Positions 35,292 through 44,204 of a stretch of DNA of 64,000 bases are shown here, piece by piece. The stretch is from positions 62,001 through 126,000 of the forward strand of contig CAOKWI010000002.1 of the NCBI GenBank assembly GCA_948473115.1, written 5' to 3'. A program made the position numbers and the translations under genes. The DNA is from an uncultured Lachnospiraceae bacterium. GTDB lineage: Bacteria; Bacillota; Clostridia; Lachnospirales; Lachnospiraceae. Position 1 is the first letter of the stretch, and every line of letters starts with the position of its first letter. Under the pieces are notes generated by a model that searched no databases, had not been told where the DNA came from, and worked only from the letters and a program-made list of their open reading frames with translations.

Positions 35292-35376
35292 TTGCTTTCT
35301 GGTATTTTCCCTTGTATTGTAGTATTTTTTCATTATGGCAGACCGATTCAAAACATTTGCGGCCTGCGTAAAAAAA

Positions 35377-35572
35377 TTTTCATCTGCGCAAGTGCAATTC
35401 AATGATCTGCCTGTATGCCATTTATGACAATACAGGCGGGGCATTGAATCAGCAGCCCACTCTCAAGAGGGTGTGCTAACACCTCTCTTCAGGAACAAAA
35501 CGCGGTTGCAGATACGGGTGCGCGTGTGCGCATGGTTTGTCCGGTTGGACGCTCTAAGGAGCAGGTGAAAAA
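35377..35572. mobile_element. Repeat family A, complete but diverged copy
   Basis: Shares with 59691-59909 the left stem-loop (CTGTATGCCATTTATGACAATACAG), the internal word GAACAAAACGCGG and the right end GGTTGGACGCTC...AGCAGGTGAAA. The ends are imperfect inverted repeats (TTTTCATCTGC/GCAGGTGAAAA). It lies between operator 1 and the small secreted-protein gene. Confidence 0.65.
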
Positions 35573-35605
35573 AGCAGCACACAAGACACAAAGGAGACGT
35601 TTCTT

Positions 35606-35821
35606 ATGAATGGAAAACGGAGCAGCAATTGGAAAAAATTATTGACAGGATGGATGTTTGCCGTCCTGCTTTTTGGCGTGATAAACGTTGTGCCGCAAAT
35701 ACCTCTGCAAGCTCCCACGGGAACAACGGTGCAGGCGGCTGAAGGGCAGGAAGATCCGGGTGATAAGCCAGGTATACAGTTATATGGTGATCGGGAAGAA
35801 CTCGGTTGTGAAAAAGACTAA
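35606..35821 (+). CDS. Small secreted protein (71 residues)
   Basis: The N-terminal signal peptide (KKLLTGWMFAVLLFGVINVVP) has a likely cleavage site at VQAAEG; the mature part of about 26 residues is acidic with one Cys. RBS AAGGAG lies nine bases upstream. It converges on the XRE/TPR regulator gene with overlapping stop codons. It may be a signalling peptide precursor or the truncated start of a larger secreted protein. No family recognised. Confidence 0.5.
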   Translation: MNGKRSSNWKKLLTGWMFAVLLFGVINVVPQIPLQAPTGTTVQAAEGQEDPGDKPGIQLYGDREELGCEKD

Positions 35822-37725
35822 TACTCAAATTCAATAGCAAATTCTTCCTGCAGCGATTTTCTCAGACAAGATCCATTACGGAAAAGCCCTATCAAATCAT
35901 TTAACGCCCAGGACTGCACTGCTGCCCGGACTGCATCCTCCGTGCGTGATGCTTCCGCCAGAACCTGGGCATAATAAAACAGGTAGCCGCCGAGATTAGT
36001 GGGACTGCATTTCAGTGCAGCCATATCAATTCGTCCGGACATCGCGATCAATTCATCGCGATGCTTGATCCTGTAAAGAGTTCGACAATACTGACAATAC
36101 ACATTAGGCAAAAACGTACTCAGAAACAGGACGTCCAGCCTGTTTTTTTCCACATAATGTAAAATATGCGAATAATACAGAGTTGACATCCATTGCTCCC
36201 CTGCCAACTGATAGCACAAAGCCATATTGTTAAGAATGGACAGTTCCTGCCAGGTCAGGCGGCAGCCTGGCATATCATAAATGTCAAAATTGGGCAACGT
36301 CAGTCTCAGTGCCTCGGACAGCCGCTGAATCCTTTCCCTAGGATTCTCCAAACCCAGAGCAAAGTCTACCAGATACTCCTGGCGGTAGAGCGTATTTCCT
36401 CCATCGGTCAGCCGCCCCATCTCCGCCAGATATTTCCGGCGCGTCTCTTTGGACACCGGAGGTTCATGTATAAACCTGAACTTCAATTCATAAAACCTTG
36501 CATCCTTCTCATTTCCCCAAAAAGTAAACGCCCGCTCTGACATACCCAGCCGCTGCAACAGAGCCTCCGCCAGGGCAATATCCGGCTGAAGGTCTCCAGT
36601 CTCGATCTTGGACAACTTGGATGTGCTGCAAAGCCCCACGCCCAGCGTCTTCTGGGAGATTTTCTGTTCTGTGCGCAGGTCACGGATCAGATCCCCCAAG
36701 GTGTAGATATCCGGTGAATCCGTATCGTAAACGCCATCGGCAAGCCCAGAAAGCGCATCCGTTCCAGGAAAGGGATAGGCCTCCAGGGGCACTGTCTCCA
36801 GGCTGCGCATGTATTCTGTCACCGGGAAATTCGTCCTTTGGTACAGGTACTCCCTACAGACCGCGGCATAGCAGCTGTCCACCGCCTGGGCCGAATAAAA
36901 AGCCGCTTTCAGGAAGACATCTGCCTTGTCCTGATTTCCCAGATGGTGGTGGCATAAGCCCGTGAGGAAGCACAGTTCGAACAGGGGCGCACACTCCACG
37001 TTTGCTGTCATCCTTTGACGGTGATAATCCACCGCTTCCAGCCCTGCGGCATACTCCCCCAGGGCAACCAGATATTTGGCATATACCAGGGCAGCCTCCG
37101 CCTGCATACGCTCCTTTTCCAGATAGGTGAATTTGCTGTTGGCCAGGCATTCCTCCACCTGCCTGTGGATGACAAGACAACTATCCGGCCTCCCCAGATA
37201 CAGTTCCTCCTGAGCCAGGGTCGTGAGAAGCCTGATTTCCATCTGGGACAGCATCAGATTCTGGAAACTGGACAGGCAGATGCCAGGCTGCGTCATGTGC
37301 AGGGCATCCAGAAGGGCTTCCCGAATCAGCTGATGGGAACCACAATAGGAACGGAACTGCAGCCTACAGTGGAGCAGCAGCCATTCCTGGCCGTACAGCC
37401 TGTTATTCGCCCATCCCGTCTCCTCAATGCCCCTAAGTTCCTCCCAGGCTCGCGGCAGCTGCCAGGCGTCCAGGTAGAAACTAGCACGTTTCAGACGGTA
37501 GTAGCAGTCAAAGTCCTCCCATCCCGCAAAGACCGGAAACCGGTGGCAGGGCGCACCGGCGCGCTCCATAAGCGCCTGGAAGGTGGAAGGGCTGACCCCC
37601 GACACCCCGGTCTCGATCCTGGACAGAGCCTGTAGGGAACAGATGCCATCGGCCATCTGTTCCTGCGTCAATCCGGCCTTATGCCGCACTTCCCGGATGA
37701 TGTCTTTCGTACTGCGAACCCCCAC
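35818..37725 (-). CDS. Transcriptional regulator with two XRE domains and TPR-like repeats
   Basis: 635 residues. The first helix-turn-helix spans about 8-60 (KAGLTQEQMADGICSLQALSRIETG). Helical repeats of TPR type run to about 330. A second HTH (QKISQKTLGVGLCSTSKLSKIETG) lies near 350-400, with more helical repeats to the end. The whole protein looks like a tandem duplication of a single XRE-TPR unit, as in peptide-sensing regulators of the RNPP kind, although no peptide binding is shown. The start is a GTG with AAAGGG upstream. It is divergent from a small secreted-protein gene and shares operator-like sites with it. Confidence 0.85.
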   Translation of the reverse strand: MGVRSTKDIIREVRHKAGLTQEQMADGICSLQALSRIETGVSGVSPSTFQALMERAGAPCHRFPVFAGWEDFDCYYRLKRASFYLDAWQLPRAWEELRGIEETGWANNRLYGQEWLLLHCRLQFRSYCGSHQLIREALLDALHMTQPGICLSSFQNLMLSQMEIRLLTTLAQEELYLGRPDSCLVIHRQVEECLANSKFTYLEKERMQAEAALVYAKYLVALGEYAAGLEAVDYHRQRMTANVECAPLFELCFLTGLCHHHLGNQDKADVFLKAAFYSAQAVDSCYAAVCREYLYQRTNFPVTEYMRSLETVPLEAYPFPGTDALSGLADGVYDTDSPDIYTLGDLIRDLRTEQKISQKTLGVGLCSTSKLSKIETGDLQPDIALAEALLQRLGMSERAFTFWGNEKDARFYELKFRFIHEPPVSKETRRKYLAEMGRLTDGGNTLYRQEYLVDFALGLENPRERIQRLSEALRLTLPNFDIYDMPGCRLTWQELSILNNMALCYQLAGEQWMSTLYYSHILHYVEKNRLDVLFLSTFLPNVYCQYCRTLYRIKHRDELIAMSGRIDMAALKCSPTNLGGYLFYYAQVLAEASRTEDAVRAAVQSWALNDLIGLFRNGSCLRKSLQEEFAIEFEY

Positions 37726-37755
37726 TTCGTGTAAACCCTTTCCCTTTTTTCATTT

Positions 37756-37784
37756 ATTATAATAGGTAATTCAAAGAAATTCAA
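37756..37784 (-). promoter_or_regulatory. Promoter of the XRE/TPR regulator
   Basis: TTGAAT (37779-37784), a 17-bp spacer and TATAAT (37756-37761) on the minus strand. The -35 box overlaps the conserved ATTCAACC word of operator 2, suggesting autoregulation. Confidence 0.65.
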
Positions 37785-37809
37785 CCAAAACGGAAAACAA
37801 AAGTTTTCC
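37779..37809. promoter_or_regulatory. Candidate operator 2 of the XRE/TPR regulator
   Basis: ATTCAACCAAAACGG followed by the perfect palindrome GGAAAAC-AAAA-GTTTTCC (37792-37809). It lies between the divergent promoters of the regulator and the small Cys protein. Confidence 0.55.
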
Positions 37810-37819
37810 CGCATATAGA

Positions 37820-37848
37820 TGGAAAAAAACTGTTAAATGCTGTATTAT
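37820..37848 (+). promoter_or_regulatory. Promoter of the small Cys protein and lipoprotein 1
   Basis: TGGAAA (37820-37825), 17 bp, TATTAT (37843-37848). The same two boxes and spacing recur in the duplicated copy at 40665-40693. Confidence 0.55.
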
Positions 37849-37910
37849 GATAAATGTAATCGGGAAGCATGCAGCCTACTACAGAAAAAACAATACAAGG
37901 AGAAAATGCG

Positions 37911-38198
37911 ATGAACAAATTAAAAAAGAAAGCGATTACTATTATCCTGGGCAGTATGCTTAGCATTATGAGCTGCCTTCCGGTATTTGCGGCTGAGCCC
38001 GGAATAGAACCCCACGTTGAGGCCACAGAATGCTTTGAATGTGGCGCAAGGAGCCTTTATACACATAAGACGGAAGAATTTCAACATTATGAATACAAAG
38101 ACAGTGTCTTATACGAGGTATATAAAATAACCTGGACCGATCATTGCGATAATTGTGGTTATACCAATACAGACATCCGTATAGAAAAACGTCTATAA
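37911..38198 (+). CDS. Small secreted Cys protein (95 residues)
   Basis: The start is ATG at 37911 with AAGGAG eight bases upstream; the longer frame has no RBS. Signal peptide: KKKAITIILGSMLSIMSCLPVFAAE. The mature part of about 70 residues has two CxxC pairs (ECFECG and DHCDNCG), consistent with a small zinc ribbon or disulfide-linked domain. Its 3' half is repeated as a remnant at 40745-40861. It is followed by a solute-binding lipoprotein gene, probably on the same transcript. Function unknown. Confidence 0.75.
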   Translation: MNKLKKKAITIILGSMLSIMSCLPVFAAEPGIEPHVEATECFECGARSLYTHKTEEFQHYEYKDSVLYEVYKITWTDHCDNCGYTNTDIRIEKRL

Positions 38199-38230
38199 TA
38201 TTGTTTAAATAACAGTGACCGCATTACCAT

Positions 38231-38265
38231 AATATTCTGGCTATACAACCATATGACCAGAATGT
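38231..38265 (+). other. Stem-loop before the RBS of lipoprotein 1
   Basis: AATATTCTGGCTATAC pairs imperfectly with ATATGACCAGAATGTT around AACC. It lies about 15 nt before AAGGAG. The matching site of the duplicate (40896-40931) is a perfect 16-bp stem. Confidence 0.55.
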
Positions 38266-38286
38266 TGGCGTAAGAAGGAGACATAT

Positions 38287-40590
38287 ATGCAGATTAGATT
38301 ATACAATTACCCTAGACGGAACTCCAATACTGCTTCCCGCCAGAACTTCCAGTGGGTGCTCTTATTATCTCCCCTGCTTCCTGCCCTGTTCCTGGCTTTC
38401 CTGCTGACCGGCTGCGCCGGGAGAGAGTCCAAGGAGGGAAATGAATCCGCATATGTCTTCGAGACCCAGTTCCACTCCCCCGCAGGCGGTGTTGAGGATT
38501 TCACGATATCCGGTGATTCCGTCTACTACAGTACCTTTGACGGAGAGTTCTACCAGTGGACGCCGGGCGAAGATGTCCAGAGGTTGGATATAGAGTTCTT
38601 TACGCCGGAGGCTGACCGCCGGGTTCTCCAGGCAGATCTCCAAGGAAACCTGTATGTCTTCTACCAAGTATCGGATAGCCAGACATACAGCAGTCACTCT
38701 ACCAATTACCTAGTGAAATATGACGCTTCCGGAAAGGAACTTGCCAGGGAAAATGTCTCCCAGACCACCCGGGGGTTCAGTCCTGAAGAGACGGCGGTGG
38801 ATGCAAAGGGACGGCTCTATCTCAGGGGTGTGGAAGGAATCCTCCTGTTTGACAATATGTGCCGCTATGCAGGGGCAGCGGAATCTCCTGAAGGAGAGTC
38901 ACCAAGCTTTCTTGCAGGGGATGACAAAGGGCACGTATACTGCGACCTTATAGATACTCAGACATATCGGGAACTGCTCCGGGAAATTACCCCCGGCGGA
39001 GAAGAGTCCCTGATTGCATTTTCAGGAAATACGATTGGAACGTCCCAGTTGGGAAACTACTTGGCTGTCTACGGCGAAAATTGTTTCCTGACCTCCATGG
39101 ACAACACCCTTGCCCTCTACGATGCAGCAGCCAATACCCTGACAACACTGCTGCAATGGGTAAACTGCGACATCAATCCCGATGCCGTGCAGCAGCTCGC
39201 CACATTTTCTGACAAACGCATCCTTGTATGCCTGCGGGAAGACGAGGGCACAGGCGAACTGGCTCTGCTGACGGAAGTCCCCAGGGAACAGTCTGCCCAG
39301 AAGGAGGTCATCACCTTGGGCACCCTACAGGCGGACAACAGCCATCTGCTGCGCTGCGTATCCCAGTTCAACAGGAATTCCACGGACTGCCGCATCGAAA
39401 TCAGGGAGTATTACAATGCATGGCTTGATTCCGGCAACCCAGAGGCAGCGGAAGAAGCCCGCACTGCCCTACACCTGGACATCTCCTCAGGCAGATGTCC
39501 GGACATCCTGATTCTGGAATATGATGATCTGGAGAACTATGCTGCCAAGGGACTCCTGGAGGATCTGGCTCCCTACCTGGAGGCGAATGAACAGCTGGAA
39601 ATTTCGGACAATGTATTGGAAGCCTATACCTTCCACGGAAAACTCTGTGCCCTTCCCGGCGCCCTACAGATCAGAACCATCGCAGGACGGACCGACAGCC
39701 TGGGACTGCCGAAAAACAGGAACAGCTGGACGCTGGAGGAAATGATGGCTTTCCTCAACAGCCATCCTGACAAAACCGTGTTCTCCGCAGATGCCGAACA
39801 ACTCCTGGAGTACTGCCTTACCTTTAACCAGTCCCACTTTGTGGACTGGGAGGCAAATACCTGCGACTTTACATCTGAGGAATTCACAGATCTGCTGGAA
39901 TTCTGCGGACGTTTTTCCGGCGAACAGGAGGAGGGAAATAAATCCGTCCTGAGCCTGATGGGAAAAGGAAACAGCGCCCTGCTGCACGAGGTGGAACTTG
40001 TCCGCCCGGAGGACATCTCCCTAATGACGCAGATTGTGGGAACGGAGAGCATTCATGATTATATAGGCTTCCCCACCCTAGGCGGACAGCCGGGAAGCCT
40101 GCTGGAGGGCTGCGGTAGCACCTGCGCCATCTCCACAAAGTCCGGGCATAAGGAGGAGGCATGGGACTTCCTGGAAAGCCTGCTGACAGGCTGGGAACAT
40201 CCTCCCAAAAGCTTTGCCGCCCTGCTGGGCACAAAGGGCTTCCCCACGGAACTGGGAACAAGGGAGCGATATTTCGCAAAGGTCATGGAAAATCCTTACA
40301 AATTAAGAGAAAACGGGGAGATTTATTTAAGGGGCGGAACGCCTGTCCGAAACGGCATCCATATGCTCTCCCAAAACGGGCAATCAGTACTTTTCTATGT
40401 GCCCCTTCCCGAAGAGATGGATCTCTTATGCGAACTACTAGATTCGTCCACCACCGCACGGGGAAGCAGCCAGATTTCCTCCATTGTCTTCCAGGAGGCG
40501 CAGGCCTATTTCAGCGGCCAGAAAAGCGTGGAAGACGTAGCTGCAATCATTCAGAATCGGGTAACCGTATACCTGGAGGAGCAGGGGTAA
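38287..40590 (+). CDS. Large extracellular solute-binding lipoprotein 1
   Basis: 767 residues. The N-terminus has a late hydrophobic stretch ending in the lipobox FLLTGC, giving a surface lipoprotein. Residues about 60-330 look like a beta-propeller-type domain (repeated YYSTFDGEFYQW, LYLRGVEGILLFD). From about 345 the sequence fits a family 1 solute-binding protein (HLDISSGRCPDILILEYDD, FAALLGTKGFPTELGTRERYF). AAGGAG is six bases before the ATG. No permease genes are adjacent, so it may be an orphan receptor rather than part of an importer. It is a close paralogue of the next lipoprotein. Confidence 0.82.
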   Translation: MQIRLYNYPRRNSNTASRQNFQWVLLLSPLLPALFLAFLLTGCAGRESKEGNESAYVFETQFHSPAGGVEDFTISGDSVYYSTFDGEFYQWTPGEDVQRLDIEFFTPEADRRVLQADLQGNLYVFYQVSDSQTYSSHSTNYLVKYDASGKELARENVSQTTRGFSPEETAVDAKGRLYLRGVEGILLFDNMCRYAGAAESPEGESPSFLAGDDKGHVYCDLIDTQTYRELLREITPGGEESLIAFSGNTIGTSQLGNYLAVYGENCFLTSMDNTLALYDAAANTLTTLLQWVNCDINPDAVQQLATFSDKRILVCLREDEGTGELALLTEVPREQSAQKEVITLGTLQADNSHLLRCVSQFNRNSTDCRIEIREYYNAWLDSGNPEAAEEARTALHLDISSGRCPDILILEYDDLENYAAKGLLEDLAPYLEANEQLEISDNVLEAYTFHGKLCALPGALQIRTIAGRTDSLGLPKNRNSWTLEEMMAFLNSHPDKTVFSADAEQLLEYCLTFNQSHFVDWEANTCDFTSEEFTDLLEFCGRFSGEQEEGNKSVLSLMGKGNSALLHEVELVRPEDISLMTQIVGTESIHDYIGFPTLGGQPGSLLEGCGSTCAISTKSGHKEEAWDFLESLLTGWEHPPKSFAALLGTKGFPTELGTRERYFAKVMENPYKLRENGEIYLRGGTPVRNGIHMLSQNGQSVLFYVPLPEEMDLLCELLDSSTTARGSSQISSIVFQEAQAYFSGQKSVEDVAAIIQNRVTVYLEEQG

Positions 40591-40664
40591 CTTTATTACG
40601 TACCAGGGCGTGCATACGCTTGATCGTCCAATAACCCCGGCACGACATAATTCAACAAAATGGA

Positions 40665-40693
40665 TGGAAAAAAGATACTGAATGTTATATTAT
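40665..40693 (+). promoter_or_regulatory. Duplicated promoter before lipoprotein 2
   Basis: TGGAAA (40665-40670), 17 bp, TATTAT (40688-40693), the same as at 37820-37848. The ATTCAACAAAATGG word precedes it at 40649, but the palindrome of operator 2 is lacking. Confidence 0.5.
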
Positions 40694-40744
40694 AATAATT
40701 GTAATCAGGAAGCATGCAACCTACTGCGAAAAGAAACAAACTTT

Positions 40745-40861
40745 CGTAAAGAAACTATAGACGGCGTCCGATATGAGTCGTTTGACGTGACCATTGCAAC
40801 CGAGTGCGACACCTGCGATTATAAAGTGTCCGAAAGTTGTAGAGAACATAGACCTCTGTAA
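40745..40861 (+). pseudogene. Remnant of the small secreted Cys protein gene
   Basis: The frame ending at TAA 40859-40861 reads ...YESFDVTIATECDTCDYKV..., which aligns with the C-terminal half of the 95-residue protein (...YEVYKITWTDHCDNCGYTN...). The signal peptide and first CxxC are missing: the upstream leader (GGAAGCATGCA.CCTACT) joins directly to the 3' half. The deletion removed RBS and start. It is a relic of a tandem duplication. Confidence 0.75.
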
Positions 40862-40895
40862 CGCATCTTGTATATAAAAACCACAGCATTTTCAT

Positions 40896-40931
40896 AACAT
40901 TCTGGCTATACACCCGTATAGCCAGAATGTT
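40896..40931 (+). other. Perfect 16-bp stem-loop before the RBS of lipoprotein 2
   Basis: AACATTCTGGCTATAC, loop ACCC, GTATAGCCAGAATGTT. It lies 8 nt before AAAAAGGAG. It has no U-tract, so it is not a typical terminator. It may be an RNA-level control site or protein-binding palindrome conserved in both copies. Confidence 0.7.
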
Positions 40932-40958
40932 GGCGTAAAAAGGAGACCTATACTGATT

Positions 40959-43352
40959 ATGTCCAAAAAACTTTTCCAAAAACATCCCTGTAAAAAAAAT
41001 AATGCCGCTTTCCAATGTTGCTTCCGATTGGTGACCTTTTCCTCCCTGCTTCCGGCTCTGTTCCTGGCCTCCTTGCTAACCGGCTGCGCCGTAGGCAATT
41101 CTGGGAAGGAAAATGAATCCGCATATGTCTTCGAGACCCAGTTCCACTCCCCCGCAGGCGGCGTGGAGGATTTCACGATATCAGGCAATTCCGTCTACTA
41201 CAGCACCTTTGACGGCGAATTCTACCAGTGGACACCAGGAGAAGAGACCCGGAAGCTGGACATAGATCCCTTTACGCCGGAAGCTGACAGCCGGATGCTC
41301 CAGGCGGATCTCCAGGGAAACCTGTATGTCTTCTATCACGTATCGAATCGTCTGACGTACAGCGATTACGCTACCAATTATCTGGTAAAATATGACGCCT
41401 CCGGAAAGGAACTCGCCAGGGAGAACGTCTCCCAGCCCACCCGCCGGTTCAGCCCCGAAGAGACAGCGGTGGACGCAGAAGGGCGGCTCTATCTCAGGGG
41501 CGTGGAAAGAGTCCTCCTGTTCGACGATATGTGCCGCTATGCCGGGGCTGTGGAAGCCCCTGAGGAAGGATCTCCGGAATGGCTTGCAGGGGATGACAAC
41601 GGGCATGTATACTGCTGCCTTATAGACACCCAGGCGTATCAATGGGGGGTGATCCGGGAGGTGATTCCCGGGGAAGAATCATCCGGGAATGGCCGGGATA
41701 TGGCACCAGAAGAAAACCAAAGCGCATCTCCTGAAGATGACAGAAGCACAGCGGCAGGGGAAGCTCCGATTGCGTTCTCAGGGAACGCAATCGGAAAGTT
41801 CCAGCCGGCAAACTATCTGGCTGTCTACGGTGAAAACCGTTTCCTGACCTCTATGGACAACGAACTTTATCTCTACGATGCGACGGAAAACAGCCAGACA
41901 GTGCTGCTGCAATGGGCAAACTGCGACATCAATCCCGACGCCGTGCAGCAGTTCGCCACATTTTCTGACGGACGCATCCTTGTATGCCTGCGGGAGGTGG
42001 AAGGCACAGGCGAACTGGCCCTGCTGACAGAAATCCCCAGGGAGCAGGCCTCCCAGAAGGAGATCATCACCCTGGGCACCCTGCAGGCGGACAACAGCCA
42101 CCTGCTGCGCAGCGTATCCCAGTTCAACAGAAACTCCCCCGACTGCCGCATTGAAATCAAGGAATATTACAATATGTGGCAGGATTCCGGCAATCCGGAT
42201 GCGGCGGAAGAAGCACGCACTGCCCTGCACCTGGACATCTCCTCCGGCAGATGCCCGGACATTCTGGTACTGGAATACGATGACCTGGAGAACTATGCCG
42301 CCAAGGGACTCCTGGAGGATCTGACCCCTTACCTGAAGGAGAATGGCTTCCTGGAAATCTCGGACAATGTCCTGGAAGCCTACACTTTCCAGGGAAAACT
42401 CTTCGCCCTGCCCGGCGCATTACAGATCCGGACCATCGTGGGATACACAAGCAGTCTGGGGCAGACAGAAATCGGGGACGGCTGGACATTGGAGGAAATG
42501 ATGGAATTCATCGACAGTCACCCCTACAAGACCGTGTTCTCCGCAGACGCCGGACAACTCCTAAAATACTGTCTTACCTTTAACCAGTCCTATTTCGTGG
42601 ACCAGGAAAACCATACCTGTAGCTTTGCATCCGATGAATTCATCAACCTGCTGGAATTCTGCGGACGCTTTTCCGACACACAAGAGGAGGAGGGCAAAGG
42701 TGTCCTGGACCTGGCAGGCAAAAGGAACAGCGCCCTGCTGTACGAGGTGGAACTTTTCCGCCCGGAAGACATTACCCTGTTGATGCAGATCCTGGGGGTG
42801 AAAAACGTTCCTGACCTTTCCTACATAGGCTTCCCCACCCTGGACGGGCAGCCGGGGAGCCTGCTGGAGGACTGTGGCGGGACATGTGCCATTTCCGCGA
42901 AATCAGAGCATAAGAAAGAGGCATGGGACTTCCTGGAAATCCTCCTGACGGGGTGGGAACAGCCGCCCAAAAGCTTTGCCGCCCTGCTGGGCACAAAGGG
43001 CTTCCCCACGGAACTGGGGACAAGGGAACGGTATTTCGCCAAGGTCATGGAGAATCCCTGGCGGTTGCGTGAAAACGGAGAGATCCATACGGAATACGGA
43101 CTTCCCGTGCGGTATTGCTACCATGCCTTAATCCAGAACGAACAGCGGCTATACTTCTATGTGCCCCTCCCGGAGGAGACAGACCTCATATGTGAACTGC
43201 TGGATTCAGCCACCACCGCCCGGGGAAGCAGCCAGATCACCTCCATCGTCTCCCAGGAGGCGCAGGCCTATTTCAGCGGTCAGAAAAGCGCGGCAGACGT
43301 GGCGGCGATCATCCAGAACCGGGTGTCCGTGTACCTGGAGGAGCAGGGGTAA
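40959..43352 (+). CDS. Large extracellular solute-binding lipoprotein 2
   Basis: 797 residues and highly similar to lipoprotein 1 over nearly its full length, with lipobox SLLTGC. It differs by about 30 inserted residues (near residue 235, GNGRDMAPEENQSASPEDDR) and by a changed N-terminus. The ancestral start position (ATG in copy 1) reads ACTG here, so the next ATG 13 bases after AAGGAG is used, a longer spacing than usual. Predicted role as for lipoprotein 1. Its stop codon lies 15 bp from the convergent YjbR-like gene. Confidence 0.8.
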   Translation: MSKKLFQKHPCKKNNAAFQCCFRLVTFSSLLPALFLASLLTGCAVGNSGKENESAYVFETQFHSPAGGVEDFTISGNSVYYSTFDGEFYQWTPGEETRKLDIDPFTPEADSRMLQADLQGNLYVFYHVSNRLTYSDYATNYLVKYDASGKELARENVSQPTRRFSPEETAVDAEGRLYLRGVERVLLFDDMCRYAGAVEAPEEGSPEWLAGDDNGHVYCCLIDTQAYQWGVIREVIPGEESSGNGRDMAPEENQSASPEDDRSTAAGEAPIAFSGNAIGKFQPANYLAVYGENRFLTSMDNELYLYDATENSQTVLLQWANCDINPDAVQQFATFSDGRILVCLREVEGTGELALLTEIPREQASQKEIITLGTLQADNSHLLRSVSQFNRNSPDCRIEIKEYYNMWQDSGNPDAAEEARTALHLDISSGRCPDILVLEYDDLENYAAKGLLEDLTPYLKENGFLEISDNVLEAYTFQGKLFALPGALQIRTIVGYTSSLGQTEIGDGWTLEEMMEFIDSHPYKTVFSADAGQLLKYCLTFNQSYFVDQENHTCSFASDEFINLLEFCGRFSDTQEEEGKGVLDLAGKRNSALLYEVELFRPEDITLLMQILGVKNVPDLSYIGFPTLDGQPGSLLEDCGGTCAISAKSEHKKEAWDFLEILLTGWEQPPKSFAALLGTKGFPTELGTRERYFAKVMENPWRLRENGEIHTEYGLPVRYCYHALIQNEQRLYFYVPLPEETDLICELLDSATTARGSSQITSIVSQEAQAYFSGQKSAADVAAIIQNRVSVYLEEQG

Positions 43353-43367
43353 CACCTGAAGTATGTT

Positions 43368-44204
43368 TTACTTTCTTAATCTGCTTACTCTTTCCTGGAT
43401 ATTGCGTTCAAACGCTTCCTCTGTATAGGCAGGGTCTTTTGTCTTTCTCCAGATTTCGCAGGGGACATTCCCGCACTCCCCGCACCCTTTCATGCCTTTT
43501 TGGTTGATGGCGCATTCATAGATCGGGCACGCCTGACCCTCCGGCGCATGAAAGACTTTCCCAAGGCTTGCATTACACCCCCTGCACATAGTCCCGAAGC
43601 ACCCGCACCCGGAGCAGTCCGCCCCGCAACAGCTGATATCGTTGGAGCAGTCTGTCCCGCATCCGTTTGCAGCATCGGTATCCGTTCCGCAACGGCTTGC
43701 AGCATCAGTATCCGTCCCACAACAGTCTGCAGCATCAGTATCCGTTCCACAACAGTCTGCAGCATCGGTATCCGTCCCACAACAGTCTGCAGCATCGGTA
43801 TCCGTTCCGCATCCGCATCCGCTTATGTTGTTTGCCGGTTGGGCCGCCTTCAGGATTTCCAGCTGTTTCTTTTGGCTGAATCCGCCAAGCACAAGCTGGT
43901 ACGATTTATCCAATAAGTCCTTCAACAGATCATCCGGTACCTCCCCGTCCGGCTTTATGGAATTCCAATGGGTCTTATTCATATAATACCCGGGAACGAT
44001 ATCTTCGTACTGCTGCCGCAGGAAATCGCCCTCCAGCGGCTCCAGCTTCAGCGTGATGTAATACGGCTCATCTTTTTCACCCAGACAGACTGCCGCAAAC
44101 ATTTTCCCGCCTATCTGGTAGCGGATCCAGTTCCAGTCCTTCTGAAGATCCTTTGTCACTCCCTCCTTGCCAAGTAAATATTCGTCCATCCATGTGTACC
44201 TCAT
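43368..44204 (-). CDS. YjbR-like/DUF3795 fusion with Cys-rich tandem repeats
   Basis: 278 residues. Residues 1-120 fit the MmcQ/YjbR family (DWNWIRYQIGGKMFAAVCLGE, MNKTHWNSI). Residues about 130-190 are a tandem repeat of a ten-residue unit (CCGTDTDAAD). The C-terminal part fits DUF3795 (CRGCNASLGKVF...CPIYECAINQKGMKGCGEC). Altogether more than 25 Cys residues are present. The repeat is encoded by a 30-bp minisatellite (43661-43812). The start codon overlaps the WYL regulator gene by 4 bp (ATGA). Metal binding is a reasonable inference. Confidence 0.85.
   Translation of the reverse strand: MRYTWMDEYLLGKEGVTKDLQKDWNWIRYQIGGKMFAAVCLGEKDEPYYITLKLEPLEGDFLRQQYEDIVPGYYMNKTHWNSIKPDGEVPDDLLKDLLDKSYQLVLGGFSQKKQLEILKAAQPANNISGCGCGTDTDAADCCGTDTDAADCCGTDTDAADCCGTDTDAASRCGTDTDAANGCGTDCSNDISCCGADCSGCGCFGTMCRGCNASLGKVFHAPEGQACPIYECAINQKGMKGCGECGNVPCEIWRKTKDPAYTEEAFERNIQERVSRLRK
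43661..43812. repeat. 30-bp in-frame minisatellite
   Basis: About five units with consensus GCAGCATCGGTATCCGTCCC plus ACAACAGTCT (plus strand), starting at 43669, 43699, 43729, 43759 and 43789. Unit length is a multiple of three, so copy number can vary without frameshift. Confidence 0.9.

Noticed and set aside
43661-43812. Possible CRISPR array from 30-bp repeats
   Set aside because: Contiguous repeats without spacers, in frame inside a protein gene.
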